Below, one piece after another: positions 1 through 11,039 of a DNA stretch of 64,000 nt; position 1 is the stretch's first letter, and every line of letters starts with the position of its first letter. Source of the DNA: Hirudo medicinalis (Eukaryota > Annelida > Clitellata > Hirudinida > Hirudinidae). The stretch spans positions 4,393 through 68,392 of the forward strand of contig MPNW01000011.1 of NCBI GenBank assembly GCA_011800805.1. Reading direction: 5' to 3'. Both the position numbers and the translations under genes were made by a program. The notes under the pieces are model-generated. The model did no database searches, had not been told where the DNA came from, and saw only the letters and a list, made by a program, of their open reading frames with translations.

Positions 1-97
1 GCATCATCACACTACAACTTGAACATAAAACGCCTTTAAAAATCGCTCTCAAAATAAAATTAAAAAAACAGCCCTAGGGTTGTTGTTGTGGCGCTCA

Positions 98-176
98 TCA
101 TCAACAACATCACCATCATCATCATCATCATCATCATCGTCGTCGTCGTCGTCATCATCATCATCATCATCACTAT
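98..176. repeat. Trinucleotide (CAT/CGT)n microsatellite
   Basis: Runs of CAT and CGT triplets. On the minus strand it reads as a poly-Asp string, which is probably incidental here. Confidence 0.85.
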
Positions 177-455
177 CAGGAGCAGCAGCACGAAGCATTT
201 CATTTGAATTACTTACCTGAGAAGGTAACGTGATGAGGGGTGATGAGCAGTAAAGCATTTCAATGCAAATGTTTGCATATTTGACCCGAATCCAACAAAT
301 GGCTGTTAATTAGGCCATTAATGCCTACTAATGGAAAATTGATTGATTGGATGTTTCCAGCTCCGCTAGAGAAATGACTCCTCCCATTCGTACGCTATTT
401 AGGTCACGGAGAGTTGATCCAGTTAGCGTTAACAGTTACCCTGCAATCAAGTTTG

Positions 456-554
456 TGCATGAATGCATGAGTGCATGAGTGCACGAGTGCATGAGTACAT
501 GAATGCATGAGTGCACGAGTGCATGAGTACATGAATGCATGAGTGCACGAGTGC
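456..554. repeat. Minisatellite of 8-bp units in 32-bp higher-order repeats
   Basis: Units of the form ATGAGTGC with variants ATGAATGC, ACGAGTGC and ATGAGTAC. Four variants in fixed order make a 32-bp unit that recurs about three times. Confidence 0.85.
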
Positions 555-2627
555 CCTTTTTAACTGGCAAGTAATGTTAAAATAAGCTATCAAATTACTT
601 CTTTCACGGCTTAATTGTCGAATGTTGTTATGCAACAATACATTTCGTGCAGACTCTTCCGAATCCTCAAACTCTTACTAGGAAGTCTTTTCCATTCAAC
701 CAATGCACATCCTTGAGGCTCAATTTAATCTCTTCATAACCCTTGACCCCTCAGTTAAGCGAACTCCCGATTAAGGGCCCAGAAGCCCAAGGAAATCTCC
801 TGGAAGGAAGGAAAGACAGGGAAAGCCATTGATCCACATCGCTTCCATAAAAGGTTTTCGTCTTTACCTTTGGGGGCGATTAATAAGCCGGAGACAAATG
901 CTTGACATCAATAACCATGGATGGGGGTTAGGATGGGTACCCCGGATCATAATAAATAACGTTTATCGGACCTGGTGCACGCCCGGCTCGGTTGTTGCTA
1001 TTTGGGACTTGTTTGGGAGGCTCTTATTGAAAGTATCCTTGCCGAATTGTTTCAAATTTTACTGTCAAAGTTGTTTTTAAGGACTTGAAAATTGTAATTG
1101 TTGTCATAATATCATAATTCATAACATCATCCGTAACACGCGGCCTTTCGTTCGATGGCAGGAATTGGCAAGAACGAGAAAATGATCAATTAACGTGAAA
1201 CTGCTAAATACTTGGGATGGTCGTTGGATATGGATGAATGGATGGTACGCGGAAAAAGAGATCATATTTAAAGCTTGGTAACCAGAGAAGAGAGTCGGAG
1301 GATGATGAGTTCGGAGAGCAATCGGATAGAAACAGCACGTCCTATTGTTTGCCAGCACGCACAAAGCACACAAGTCACCAGAGACAGTCTGTCCGTGCTC
1401 TTGTCCCTCATAATGTCTCCTGTCAACCGTTGACTTTACGACTAGGAATGAAAGATCGTTCTGCAATCAGTCCAGCCGATACAGATCCCAGGGATTTGAC
1501 GCTTCGATTGTACTTTCCAGATAAGTTCGAAATAGTTTCTTATTGAATTGATAGACTAATTTTATATATTTTTTCTAACCTTTCTCTTTATGTAGATGTT
1601 TATGGACCTCACGAAGTAAATGTAAAGCAAGCAATGAAAATCATTAAGTTTCACAATAGCGGGGTGCTCTAGGAAGGGCTTGCAGACAAGAAGAAGAAAT
1701 GTCATTAAAAAGACGGATGAAACGAAAGAACACAAAGCCAAGGAAATCAATTTTCTCGCTCTGAAGCGGAAAAAGACATTCGGATTATTCGTGGAAATAG
1801 GGATGCAGGCGAATGTATTATTTCTCCAAAGACAGAAAATGCTGCCGACAATTGGTCCGAGAAGGCAGACAAACGCCCGGAGAAAGAAATTTATCGGACG
1901 CTGTAGAAAGTGACAATCGACAAACCACGGTCTGTGTGTAACTTTTACAGAATTTTTATTGACAATGTATCTCTTATTATTATTTATATTTAGTAGTTAT
2001 TTGTTATATTAATTGCTGTTATTGCCCTATTACTGCTCCTGATTGCAAAGCACGAATAGAGCGCCAAAGCTAATCGGAAGCTGATCGAGAAATAGTTCTG
2101 CTGTTCTCCCCCCACAAACCCCAGCTCTCCTTTCCAGTCTATATTTCGCAGTCGACTTTTTTGGAGGCGAATAAAGGAAAAGCATCGATTTCAATATCGT
2201 GTTCTGCTAAGGAAAGGATTAGTGCCCATAGATCTGCCTTAAATCTTCTTGCCGTAGGGACTCAGGCCGGAGTAGATACCCTTTATGACTAGCTTTAATA
2301 AAAACCTGACGACGTATGGATGAATGGGCACTATTGAATAGGCAAATAAAATAATTGCTTGCTTGCAACATTTGGTGACAATAAATTTCATTAAATGCAC
2401 TTAAAATATTCGTGAAATGCTAATAATACATCCCTAAACTCGTACATATAAATACATTTTTGGCAGAGAAGTGATGGCTTAAGCAATGAGGAAAGAGCTG
2501 ACTGAATGAGGGACTGGAATAAAGTTGTAATTCATGCCAATCCAAAGGAATTCTATGCCGCTAATATCACTCTGGAAGATTATTGACATTATTGTAGGTA
2601 AACATTGCTAATAACGGAGGCTTTGGA

Positions 2628-2700
2628 AATGATGATGACGGTGATGACGGTGATGATGGTGGTGGTGGTGATGATGATGACGACGATGATGATAATCATC
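2628..2700. repeat. (GATGAY/GGTGGT)n microsatellite
   Basis: Imperfect GAT, GAC and GGT triplets on the plus strand in a non-coding stretch. Confidence 0.8.
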
Positions 2701-3954
2701 TGACTGAGGGCGTTATTAAGATTATAATTGATTATAATTTGGTCATCAATGATCGCTTGATAATAAATGATCATTTTAATGATAAAGAAGATTTGCGAAA
2801 AGTCTACCTTGACTTGGAGGGATGCGTAAATGATATCATAATACTCTTTCATCAGCTTTTATCAAATCCACACAAAAGCCCAGCAGCTAAACGAAGCTTA
2901 ATTTGTCGAACAATTGGAAATTACGGACCGATAAAAAAATCCTGGAATAAAGGAATGCGGAAGAACGTTTCGAAAGAGGGAAAGACAGAAAAGGAGATTT
3001 ATCGATCACCTATTGATTGTATCTTAGTGTAAATTTGCTTCTGGAATGCCGATGATTGCGCAGACATGACGTGACTCGTTGATTTACGACGACACAGGAC
3101 TTCTGCCAGGGCGGCACGTGGTACCACTACCGCTTATTACCATGACAACAATAACGCCATCAAACCTAATTTGTCGTGGTCGTTGAGGATGTTCCCATCA
3201 AATGTAGAAAGTTTTTGTTAAATATTTTCCACCATTTCGTCATGACTCGTGTAGAGACTCTGTAGCTGAAATATTGTGAAGATGTGTTGTTATTTAGGAC
3301 ATGCTCGGTGCGATAGGACGTTCGAAAATATGAATTTCGCCAATTTTTATCGATCATCTCCCGAGACTTTCTTGAAACTTACTTGCAATGAAAATTAATA
3401 TTTTACTTCTTTGGTCATCGCTGGCAGCAGCGTCGTTGATTTATTAAATGATGAAACCGATGAAATTTTAAATATGAGTGCTTCGGAGTTCAAACCTTCA
3501 TCGACCTCCACAGACAAATAACAATCTCTGCTCATTGAAATTATTTCATCCACGGTGGACAAAGAAATGAGAAACGTGACGTCATCAATGTGAACACGTG
3601 ACATGCGATAGCAGCAAAGAACAAATAGAAGAAGCAACTCATTTCTTCGTGTCGGAATGCGTTGGTCAGTGGAGTCATTAATCTCGTGATGAGAAGAAGA
3701 TGGCGAAACAAGACGTCCCAGTTCATGGAACGCCATAAAAACACTTTTATTTCTTTGTCTAAGAAATTATTTGCATGTTTGTAATTCATTAAAATGCTGA
3801 AAATTGAATTTCTGACAAGTCCGAGACTGGCGAATGTTTAAAAAATTCTTCTGAAATCAAAATTAGATCAGCAGGTGGTGTTTTGAGATAAGCTGAAATC
3901 ATGATTCTCTTGTTGGATAAAGGGACTTCCATTAATTAAGTGATTAATTAATTA

Positions 3955-4050
3955 ATTATGATTGTAAAATTTCAATATTTTAAAACCCGGGCGGGCCCCT
4001 AAAATTTACCAGACCCTTGGGCACTTGGCCCCCCTCAGAGCGGCCATGCT
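3955..4050. mobile_element. Fragment related to the GC-rich-ended element at 24.5 kb
   Basis: TTTCAATATTTTAAAACCCGGGCGGGCCCC and GGCACTTGGCCCCCCTCAGAGCGGCC resemble the right half of the 24455-24600 element. GC-rich islands are unusual in this AT-rich flank. Confidence 0.35.
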
Positions 4051-4301
4051 TATGAAACAACATTGAAGTTAAAATTTGCAAATCCGTTTAAGCAGTGACA
4101 ACTGAAAGACTAAAAACAGTAATAAACAGTAATAAACAGTATTTGTAAATCCATCTGCTAAAATTGACGTCAATTAAATCTTAAATCTCCCCTTTGTTAA
4201 TAATTGTCAAACTTGTTCAAATCCTTCCCTCTATTTTGTTGACATAATTTATGGACGACCCCTAATAAACCGACGAGGACTCGCTTCCAGGAGCTGCTTG
4301 T

Positions 4302-5432
4302 TCAACAACGACCGTAGAATTTTACCGATGCTCGGCTGAAACATTTTATTTGTAAATGTTAAATATTATTCTAATATTTAAATTATAATATATAATTTAT
4401 AATATTTATGTTTGTAAATGTTCCTCAGTAAAAAATAATATCTATGGTCACTCACTTGCATCTTGCTAAGCAAGGATTAGCATATGTCCTGCCATCGCTG
4501 CCACAAACCCAATTCAATTCTTTGGTGCATAAGCAGTTTCTTTTGTTCAGAATGCCGGTAGGACAAGATCCTTTGGATTTAATGGAGACTCCGCTGGTGA
4601 ATAAATATTGATTAACAGAAAATGCTCATCATTGCTTGTCCATAAATGTCTAACAAATATCAAAGAGTGTGATCTTTATATTATTATATAATATTATATT
4701 ATATTATATTATATTATATTATATTATATTATGTTATGTTATGTTATGTTATGTTATGTCATGTCATGTCATGTCATGTCATGTCATGTCATGTCATGTC
4801 ATGTCATATCATATCATATCATATCATATCATATCATATCATATCATATCATATCATATTATNGGTTATGTCATGTCATGTCATGTCATGTCATGTCATG
4901 TCATGTCATGTCATGTCATGTCATGTCATGTCATATCATATCATATCATATCATATCATATCATATCATATCATATCATATTATATTATATCATATTATA
5001 TTATATTTATATTACAACTAGAATGGATAGAACATTAGGAAACAATCTAGTTAACATAAATAACGAGCAATTACTTGCATCTTGCTTTGCAAGAATTGGC
5101 ATATGTCCTGCCATCAGAACCACAAACTGGCCTTAATATTTTCGGACAAGCACAAACTTTCTTGCCTTCGGTTGCAACTAGGTATAGATATATTAAAACC
5201 AATAATTCACTTATATATTATGCAGTGAATCATGAAAAAATCTGTCTTTATCTTATTGCACTGCAATATTAACTGACTTAATCAGTCTGCATCTGAATTA
5301 ACTCATTGAATGAAACTGAATCCCAATAAATTAATTAACTAATAATGAAATGGTTGAAAGAAGGTGATGCTTAACAGTAATACACCCACCTAGCAGGTAA
5401 ACAGCTAGGAAAGCAATTAAAATCGTCTTCAT
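4302..5432 (-). CDS. Secreted two-domain Kazal serine-protease inhibitor
   Basis: Four exons on the minus strand: 5432-5390, 5177-5075, 4593-4456, 4335-4302. They sum to 318 nt (105 aa plus stop), and every junction keeps frame at GT-AG sites. Exon 1 encodes a hydrophobic signal peptide ([14 protein letters not shown]). Two Kazal domains follow, each with the CxC start, the [16 protein letters not shown] core and the closing Cys (KSKGSC and VKFYGRC). Each domain is interrupted by an intron at the same place, just after the fourth Cys (ARC-N). Kazal proteins block serine proteases extracellularly; the target cannot be read from the sequence. A TATAAA lies on this strand at 5500-5495, about 65 nt before the ATG. 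Intron 2 holds the large pentanucleotide array. The family call is firm; the role (defence, digestion or development) is unknown. Confidence 0.87.
4678..5015. repeat. Pentanucleotide array in block-wise variants
   Basis: A 5-bp unit repeated about 65 times: a block of TATTA, then TGTTA, TGTCA, TATCA and TATTA; a single N at 4863; then TGTCA, TATCA and TATTA blocks again. Each block is nearly pure. The open frames across it are a by-product of a period that is not a multiple of three and avoids stops. It is in intron 2 of the two-Kazal gene. Confidence 0.95.
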
Positions 5433-5494
5433 GATGAAAACAAGACACGGAATTACCAAATTCTCTGCATCTGATCAATGTGTGAATGACAAGC

Positions 5495-5500
5495 TTTATA
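5495..5500 (-). promoter_or_regulatory. TATA box of the two-Kazal gene
   Basis: TATAAA on the minus strand, 63-68 nt upstream of the start codon at 5432. The distance suits a TATA promoter with a 5' UTR of about 35 nt. Position is the only support. Confidence 0.45.
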
Positions 5501-5839
5501 ACAAATTCAAAGCCTGAGCAAATATTCGCTTATTTTAGATCACTTGTACAATCTGAGTGGATACTTCTAACTCGTCAACACTTTCAAATTGCCGAAAAGG
5601 ATAAAAAAATACTTGTTGTTATAACACTGCGAAAAGCCATTAATTAATTTTTGTAATTAAGTTTATATTTTATTCATTTCGTTTTATCCACTATCTTTTT
5701 GCTCCAAGGCGTCGATATATCATTACTGCACAAACAACCCACTTGAAATTATAAAAGGCCCACAAAATACTTGACATTGAAGAACATTCCTTTTCTGCAA
5801 ATAATCACGCAACTGATCGTTAAGCAATAACTGGCACCA

Positions 5840-6330
5840 GGATTATTAAGTAAGCGTGGTATTTACGAGTAATACCACTCACTCGTTAACTGAATATTTG
5901 CTGAATAAATTAAGCCCCGTCGTTTGTTACATTGGTGTCAGGAGTGGGATCCCAATAGCGGGGTTAGAGAAAACAAAAGAAAGCAGTGGGATTCAAGGAA
6001 GCGAGTGGGGTTGAAGAGATACAGTGGTATAACAGCTGAACCGGTGAAATGATGAAAGCTCTGGAGGATTTAAATGTTGCAGAATTAAGACTCAAAAAAA
6101 AGCAGTTGAACCCAAAGGGAACCGGGGAAGAGCGTCTCGAAACATGGTTAATCGAAAATGGTCACGATGTGGATGAATAAGAATTTATAGATCGGAGATA
6201 CGCTAGCATAAAGGCGGCCATGGTCGGAATATTTCGAGAGGAGAGGAACAATTTCTGGAACAATGATTCGAAAGTTGAAATTGTTGCTTCCATTGCATTT
6301 GTGTGCCGTTTTGTTAAGATTCCCAACTCA
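5840..6330 (+). mobile_element. Remnant of an LTR retrotransposon (LTR end, primer-binding site, start of gag-like frame)
   Basis: A likely LTR 3' end with AATAAA near 5904 stops at ..TTACA (5932). It is followed directly by a primer-binding-site-like TGGTGTCAGGAGTGGGAT (5933-5950), the arrangement of Ty3/gypsy-type elements. A leader of about 100 nt follows, then a short ATG frame at 6049 whose start resembles a SAP-type helix-loop-helix (DLNVAELRLK). It is cut by a stop at 6178-6180; the same frame continues for about 40 codons. No pol genes or second LTR occur in the window, so the copy is truncated and inactive. The upstream LTR boundary is not resolved. Confidence 0.55.
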
Positions 6331-6727
6331 ATTTGGCACCTTCATTTAAACTTCAGGTTAAGCTGGGGTTCGAAAAAGCGCATAATTTAAATAAAAATGG
6401 AAATGTGTCTATTTTGCTTCTTTGTGCTTTTGTGACACTTCAGTTGCGAGAGGACTTTGATCCAAAACCAATATTTCATATGAAGAGCTTACTTAAGGAA
6501 TTTTACATGAATATCATGTTGCATGTCTTTGTAGAGGATCCAAAATTGCTCTCCGATACTTGAAAATATCAATGTCCAGGGCCTCTTTGAGCTCTAGATC
6601 TTGACTCATACTCTTGAAATTATTGAAATTTTTAATAAACAAACGTTTTACAACAAATGTCGATGATGTGAATTTTTGCGACTACTGCATTGGGACATTT
6701 TTATTAAATCTAAAACTAACCCAACAC

Positions 6728-6935
6728 AACGTGTCGTGTTCGAAACCCAGCCTGCACTGCCGCAAGCGCCCTTGGAAAGGAGCGCTATATAAATGGTTAA
6801 CAAGAAGCGCCTCTGACGAATTGACTATTGTCCTATTCATCACGTTATGCTGAGGACATTAACAAAATACTACTACTACCGCCTCTGACGCTATGCATAT
6901 GGCGCTATGTAAATGAAGTACATTTACATTTTACA
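6728..6935 (+). mobile_element. tRNA-derived SINE, family 1, copy 1
   Basis: Contains a Pol III B-box-like GTGTTCGAAACCC (6738-6750), then AAGCGCCCTTGG, GCGCTATATAAATGG and a second GGCGCTATGTAAATG unit. The same blocks recur on either strand at 24.1, 31.3, 41.5, 51.6, 61.3 and 62.8 kb, showing a dispersed short element. This copy has an extra ATGCTGAGGACATTAAC stretch also seen near 33.08 kb. Confidence 0.75.
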
Positions 6936-7617
6936 TAGGAATATTTATGCTATTATATCAACAAATATCGACCAAATTAAGATATTATTTGAATAATTAG
7001 GATAAATTTGAATATTTGTTGTCTTTACTTAAGGCTGATAATTATCCTATATTATATTGGAATTAAAGTTAATTGACCTATCTAAAACTCAAGATTCGCA
7101 TTGTTCACTTGTCCATTCGTCACATCGTCCTCTTTCAAGCGGAATTACATGAAACTTGGAACTCATTTTATTCCCCAAACTCAAACTCGTGTTTTCAAAT
7201 AATCCTTAATATTTTTAAAGTCTTCAAAAAAATTCAGGTGACATAAAATTAGTTTGCGGAATTACTTCTAATACGATATTCATTTATTTACATTTAATTG
7301 TCTCTAAATAATATTGTTTATTTAGAAAAACATTACGTTGGCAAATAAAAAGCAAATTTCTTCGTTATTCTGTAGTAAAAGGACATTGTCCTCTTCCTGA
7401 GGAAGGTGATGTTGCATTATATTACATTGCATGCATTTACAGCTGTATTATGTCCATTTTCTACAATCATCTTTCGACAATATCTTCTTTTGCTTCTAAC
7501 CATCACTAATCTTATCTGACTGCTCTAATTGGACTCATTTCTGAATAAGGTCGTAGGTTAGTTTTATTGAAAAATCAGTTAAATGAAACGAGTGAATTCA
7601 AATCCAAATAAATTTAT

Positions 7618-7688
7618 TAGGTTGGCAACTAAGTTCCCGCCGTTTTTTTACATTGTAACATTCCGAAAATCGGCGGGAACCTAATATA
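7618..7688. mobile_element. Mariner-like miniature element
   Basis: Begins TTAGGTTGGCAACTAAGTTC, the typical outer end of mariner elements, and ends GGCGGGAACCTAA, so that AGGTT..CCCGCCG and CGGCGGGAACCT form a hairpin within 70 bp. TA dinucleotides flank it. Too short to encode a transposase. Confidence 0.6.
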
Positions 7689-7732
7689 TTTAACGTTATT
7701 TAAAATCCACCCACATGAGATATTTTAATGTT

Positions 7733-7752
7733 TAACCCTAACCCTAACCCTT
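7733..7752. repeat. Interstitial telomere-like (CCCTAA)n
   Basis: Three CCCTAA/TTAGGG-type units. Similar short runs occur at 47941-47956 and 48780-48798, and inside the MITE copies near 39650 and 60165. This fits a TTAGGG telomere in the organism. Confidence 0.6.
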
Positions 7753-8425
7753 AGCAATTAGATCCGATCTAATTTCTTCCTCTTAATAAATCTCAAGTTG
7801 AACAAATGCATAAAAAACATTCCTTGAGAAAATAAATGAACATTGGAAATCGATGCAAACATGATGGATTGCATCTGACACGAAACAATCAAATTATTGA
7901 ACCCAAGTTATAAATCTCACCGATCCAAAAGCAGAAAATGTAGGACATTTCTAAGAGGTTTGTCGTCTGAATTTCGAAAATATATAATTTAAAAGAATTT
8001 GTATGTGGAATGCCATGTTTAAGGATGTTTAAGGATGGCATTGTATCTTTCTTATAACCTCCAATATGAGATATTACCTCAATTTAGTTCGCAAAGGTCA
8101 TACAATTTTGGAGCTTAACAATATCTAAATTCTGAGTCGAATGGTAAATTGAATTGGTTGAATGGATTTTTAATTTGGGACGTACAAACCAAGCCAATGG
8201 AGAATCCCTTGTATTTGGATATATGCGATAAGGTTTTACACATAATGTAGGCCTAATGTAAACTTTTTATGTAAGCATATCTTTGTCCTCTTATCTTAAA
8301 GTAAGTATGTATAATAATTACGTAACATGATACAACTTAAAAAGGGTATGGATAATAATTATGTAATATAATAAAATTTTTATGCAATTAATATTCTCCA
8401 ATAATCTCTCAAGACAACCGCTGTC

Positions 8426-8985
8426 ATGAACTTCACTGTTTTTCTGCTGGTTGTCGGGGTCCTCTTTAGCGCCTTCCGTTAGTCAAACCAGCAACTTTTT
8501 AGTTTCGATTTGCGAAGTTTGCACTACTATTTAGAAATGATTATTCAAAGTACCAATGGCTTTTCTTTGGAATTTGTTTCAGTTTCAATTGAAACTTTGG
8601 GACTTTTCGGTTCGATTTCCCTCGGCAAGCCTCGTTCAGGCGCTATCATCCCTGATCGTCGCGATGGATTAGTCCCAAATAAAAGTGAGTTTGATACGAA
8701 AAACAATTAATATTATGAAATAATTAAACAAAAAGTGCTTGACGAAATATTGTGCCATTTTCAGACAGCGTTTCAAATAAATGCAAAACCAAGTGATGTT
8801 GAAACAACAGAAATATTCATCCTGCTTGAAATAAAAGTTTTATTACGTTGGATTTCAACAAGTAAAGCCAATTAATTTGAAACTAAATACTTTCCATTTT
8901 TAATAAATTTAAAAAATAATTTGCAACCAAACCAACATGTCGGGCGGATCCAATTTCTGCAGTGTTAAGAGTTACTTTTAAATAA
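8426..8985 (+). CDS. Possible small secreted peptide gene (low confidence)
   Basis: Tentative three-exon model: 8426-8477, 8583-8684, 8963-8985, 177 nt in total (58 aa). Exon 1 is a good signal peptide (MNFTVFLLVVGVLFSAF) ending in phase 1 before gttagt, the same layout as the signal exons of both neighbouring Kazal genes. Exon 2 follows a tttgtttcag acceptor, ends before gtgagt, and encodes a short stretch with a PDRRDG dibasic site. Exon 3 supplies a few residues and TAA, followed at once by AATAAA. No conserved domain or cysteine pattern is visible. The signal exon is convincing; the later exons may be wrong. It could be a neuropeptide-like precursor or a decayed relative of the Kazal genes. 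Confidence 0.32.
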
Positions 8986-9533
8986 AATTGGAGAATCTTG
9001 TTTCAGAGAAAAATAAAGAATTATTGAAAAACTCAATTACAAGTTCTTACGTTTGTAAAACTATTAAAGTCAAAACTAAGCCTCAAAAGATTATGGCCCT
9101 CGTTGTAACGAAACAAATTAAAATATATTTTTTTATCAAAATGTTTCATCACGTGACCTTCCAGATGCGAGCGATTGTCGATAGCATTGTAAATCTAATG
9201 TTATTTCTTTAAAAAGCATCTTGTAAAATGTGTTGTTTATTTTATGTTTATCTTAAAATATAAATTAGAACAGTTAATTAGGGGTGGTGTGAAAGCCAAA
9301 TCTATTCTCTGGGACTCTGGGACCTCCGTCTAGAAATTTAGCGAAGAATTGGATTCAAAGAAATGGCATCAGTCAGGTACTGTTATCTAAATGACGTATT
9401 AAAGAAACAGACGCGAAATAAAATACTTTCAATGAAGATCGACTTTTGGACTCTGAACGATAACATTCTACTAAATACTAAATCCTTGTAATTAGCACCC
9501 ACATTTCCCCGACAGAGCCAGGCATGGTCTGTC

Positions 9534-9539
9534 TATAAA
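9534..9539 (+). promoter_or_regulatory. TATA box of the acidic-tail Kazal gene
   Basis: TATAAA 40 nt upstream of the ATG at 9574. This predicts a transcription start near 9565 and a very short 5' UTR. Confidence 0.55.
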
Positions 9540-9573
9540 ACTCACCCCTTTCCGACTGAGTCCTCGCACTAAA

Positions 9574-10492
9574 ATGGAGTTGCTGTCCTTTGCCGTTCTT
9601 GCCCTGCTCGCCTGTGGTAGGGTGTACTTCATCGTTTGAAAGTGGAACAAAATTTTAATAGAAACTTGTTAAATTTTCGAAATCATTAAAATTGCTAATA
9701 TATTAGGCGTAACATAGTAATAGTAATAGTAATGTAATAGTCAAGTTACCGTAAACCGCTTTTTAATTATTTGGAAATAAGTAACAAGAGTTGATGCCAT
9801 TGTAAGATCGACAAACTGTGAAATCAAGTTTAATTACAAGGTTTAAATTAGTTTGCAATATCAAACTGTCGAATAAAAAGAATCACTTTCAGGAGCTTTA
9901 GCGAGTCAGGAATGTGTTTGCACTGAAGAAGATCCCGTATGCGGAGATGACGGTGTGACATACAAATCAGTTTGCTATGCAACTTGCAGGTAAATTTGTA
10001 TTTAATATTTTTCATTTTGATGACGATGATGATCATATCTTGAAAAATCATGCTGGTTTTTGATCTAATTATTTTAAATTATTGTAATTAGCATTACTAA
10101 TTTAAAGTATAACTATGAACGATAAAATTTTTTAATTATACTGAAAAGCCAAGCCATACGTGTACTAGTTACTAACTCCTAGGAATATATTTTTTGAAGA
10201 CGAAAACAATGGCAATGTAAAACTTCCATGTAATTGCAGTGGCAAGTCGGTGGCCCACGAGGGTGCTTGTTTAGGTGGGGTCACGGAAGGCAATGAACCA
10301 GCCGAAAGGCAGAAAGTGGAGCATCATGCAGAGGATGTGACTGAAAGTCTTGGTGAGGAACAAAAAGTGGAAGGATATACAGGCGTACCAGGTGGTCAAG
10401 AATTTGAAAATCAAGAGGTAGGTCATACTGAAGGTCACGACAGCGATGATAGTGACAGCAAAAGCGAGAGCAAAGATTCTGAAGATGACTGA
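9574..10492 (+). CDS. Secreted single-Kazal protein with acidic C-terminal tail
   Basis: Three exons: 9574-9616, 9893-9989, 10240-10492, 393 nt (130 aa), all junctions in frame. Exon 1 encodes the signal peptide (MELLSFAVLALLACG). The mature protein starts with one Kazal domain with six cysteines: the CVC start, DPVCGDDGVTYKSVC, ATC and a closing HEGAC. An intron again falls after the fourth-Cys region. The remaining 75 or so residues are hydrophilic, rich in Glu, Gln and Gly, and end in a Ser/Asp run (DSDDSDSKSESKDSEDD) suited to phosphorylation or calcium binding. Protease inhibition is the family role; a function for the tail is inference. AATAAA at 10594-10599 is a likely polyadenylation signal. 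The shared 43-nt signal exon and intron phases indicate common descent with the two-Kazal gene at 4.3-5.4 kb. Confidence 0.88.
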
Positions 10493-10593
10493 AGTCGGAA
10501 CTTAGCAAAAAGTGGTGGCTATCGAAGTTATGATTGCTAGCTCCTCCTGGTTCTCATATTAACTAACGATGGTTATCCAACTCAATTTCTAAC

Positions 10594-10599
10594 AATAAA
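10594..10599 (+). terminator. Polyadenylation signal of the acidic-tail Kazal gene
   Basis: AATAAA about 100 nt after the stop codon at 10492. A second AATAAA lies about 30 nt further on. Confidence 0.55.
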
Positions 10600-11039
10600 C
10601 TTGCTTGCTGTAACAATTACTATTAATAAAACACATTATTAGTATTTAATAAACAATTAAAACTGGAGATTGGTGTTAGTGATTTGAGGCCACTAGTAAT
10701 TTGGGCTGGTCCCTCGTTCTCGTGTAAAAATGCTGCTCTTTGCTGACATCACCTGCCACTGACGCGATGTCTGATTGCGCTTCCTCCGAAATGTGCCATA
10801 AGAATGGCTTCCATAAAAATTATTGGCACAACCGCTAAAAGTTTAATAGACAAAATATTATTAATTTATTGGAGAATATTAATTGCATAATAATTTTATT
10901 ATTTTTAGTAAGACCTGCCTTATGAAAAGAACGACGAAACTTTGTTTTTTTCAACTTTGTTTGAAATGTTAACCGTTTTCCTCACTCAACAAGTAGCACG
11001 TCGTACGTTTAAATCAGTGATATGAAGTCATAAAGTATT

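Larger units (their letters stand above)
1..4301. other. Gene-poor left flank
   Basis: Apart from the microsatellites and the GC-rich element fragment I see no supported gene. Open frames here (for example 1238-1546 on + and 3395-3736 on -) have no recognisable domain, signal or splice context. A perfect donor consensus lies on the minus strand near 214-219 and is discussed as a finding. Confidence 0.5.
6936..8425. other. Intergenic, AT-rich
   Basis: Contains only the mariner-like miniature element and a telomere-like run. No coding exon recognised. Confidence 0.5.

Noticed and set aside
1238..1546. 102-aa open frame on the plus strand
   Set aside because: Overlaps an equally long frame on the other strand; no domain, signal peptide or splice context.
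4669..5136. Three overlapping 96-155 aa open frames
   Set aside because: Produced by the stop-free pentanucleotide array; intron of the two-Kazal gene on the other strand.
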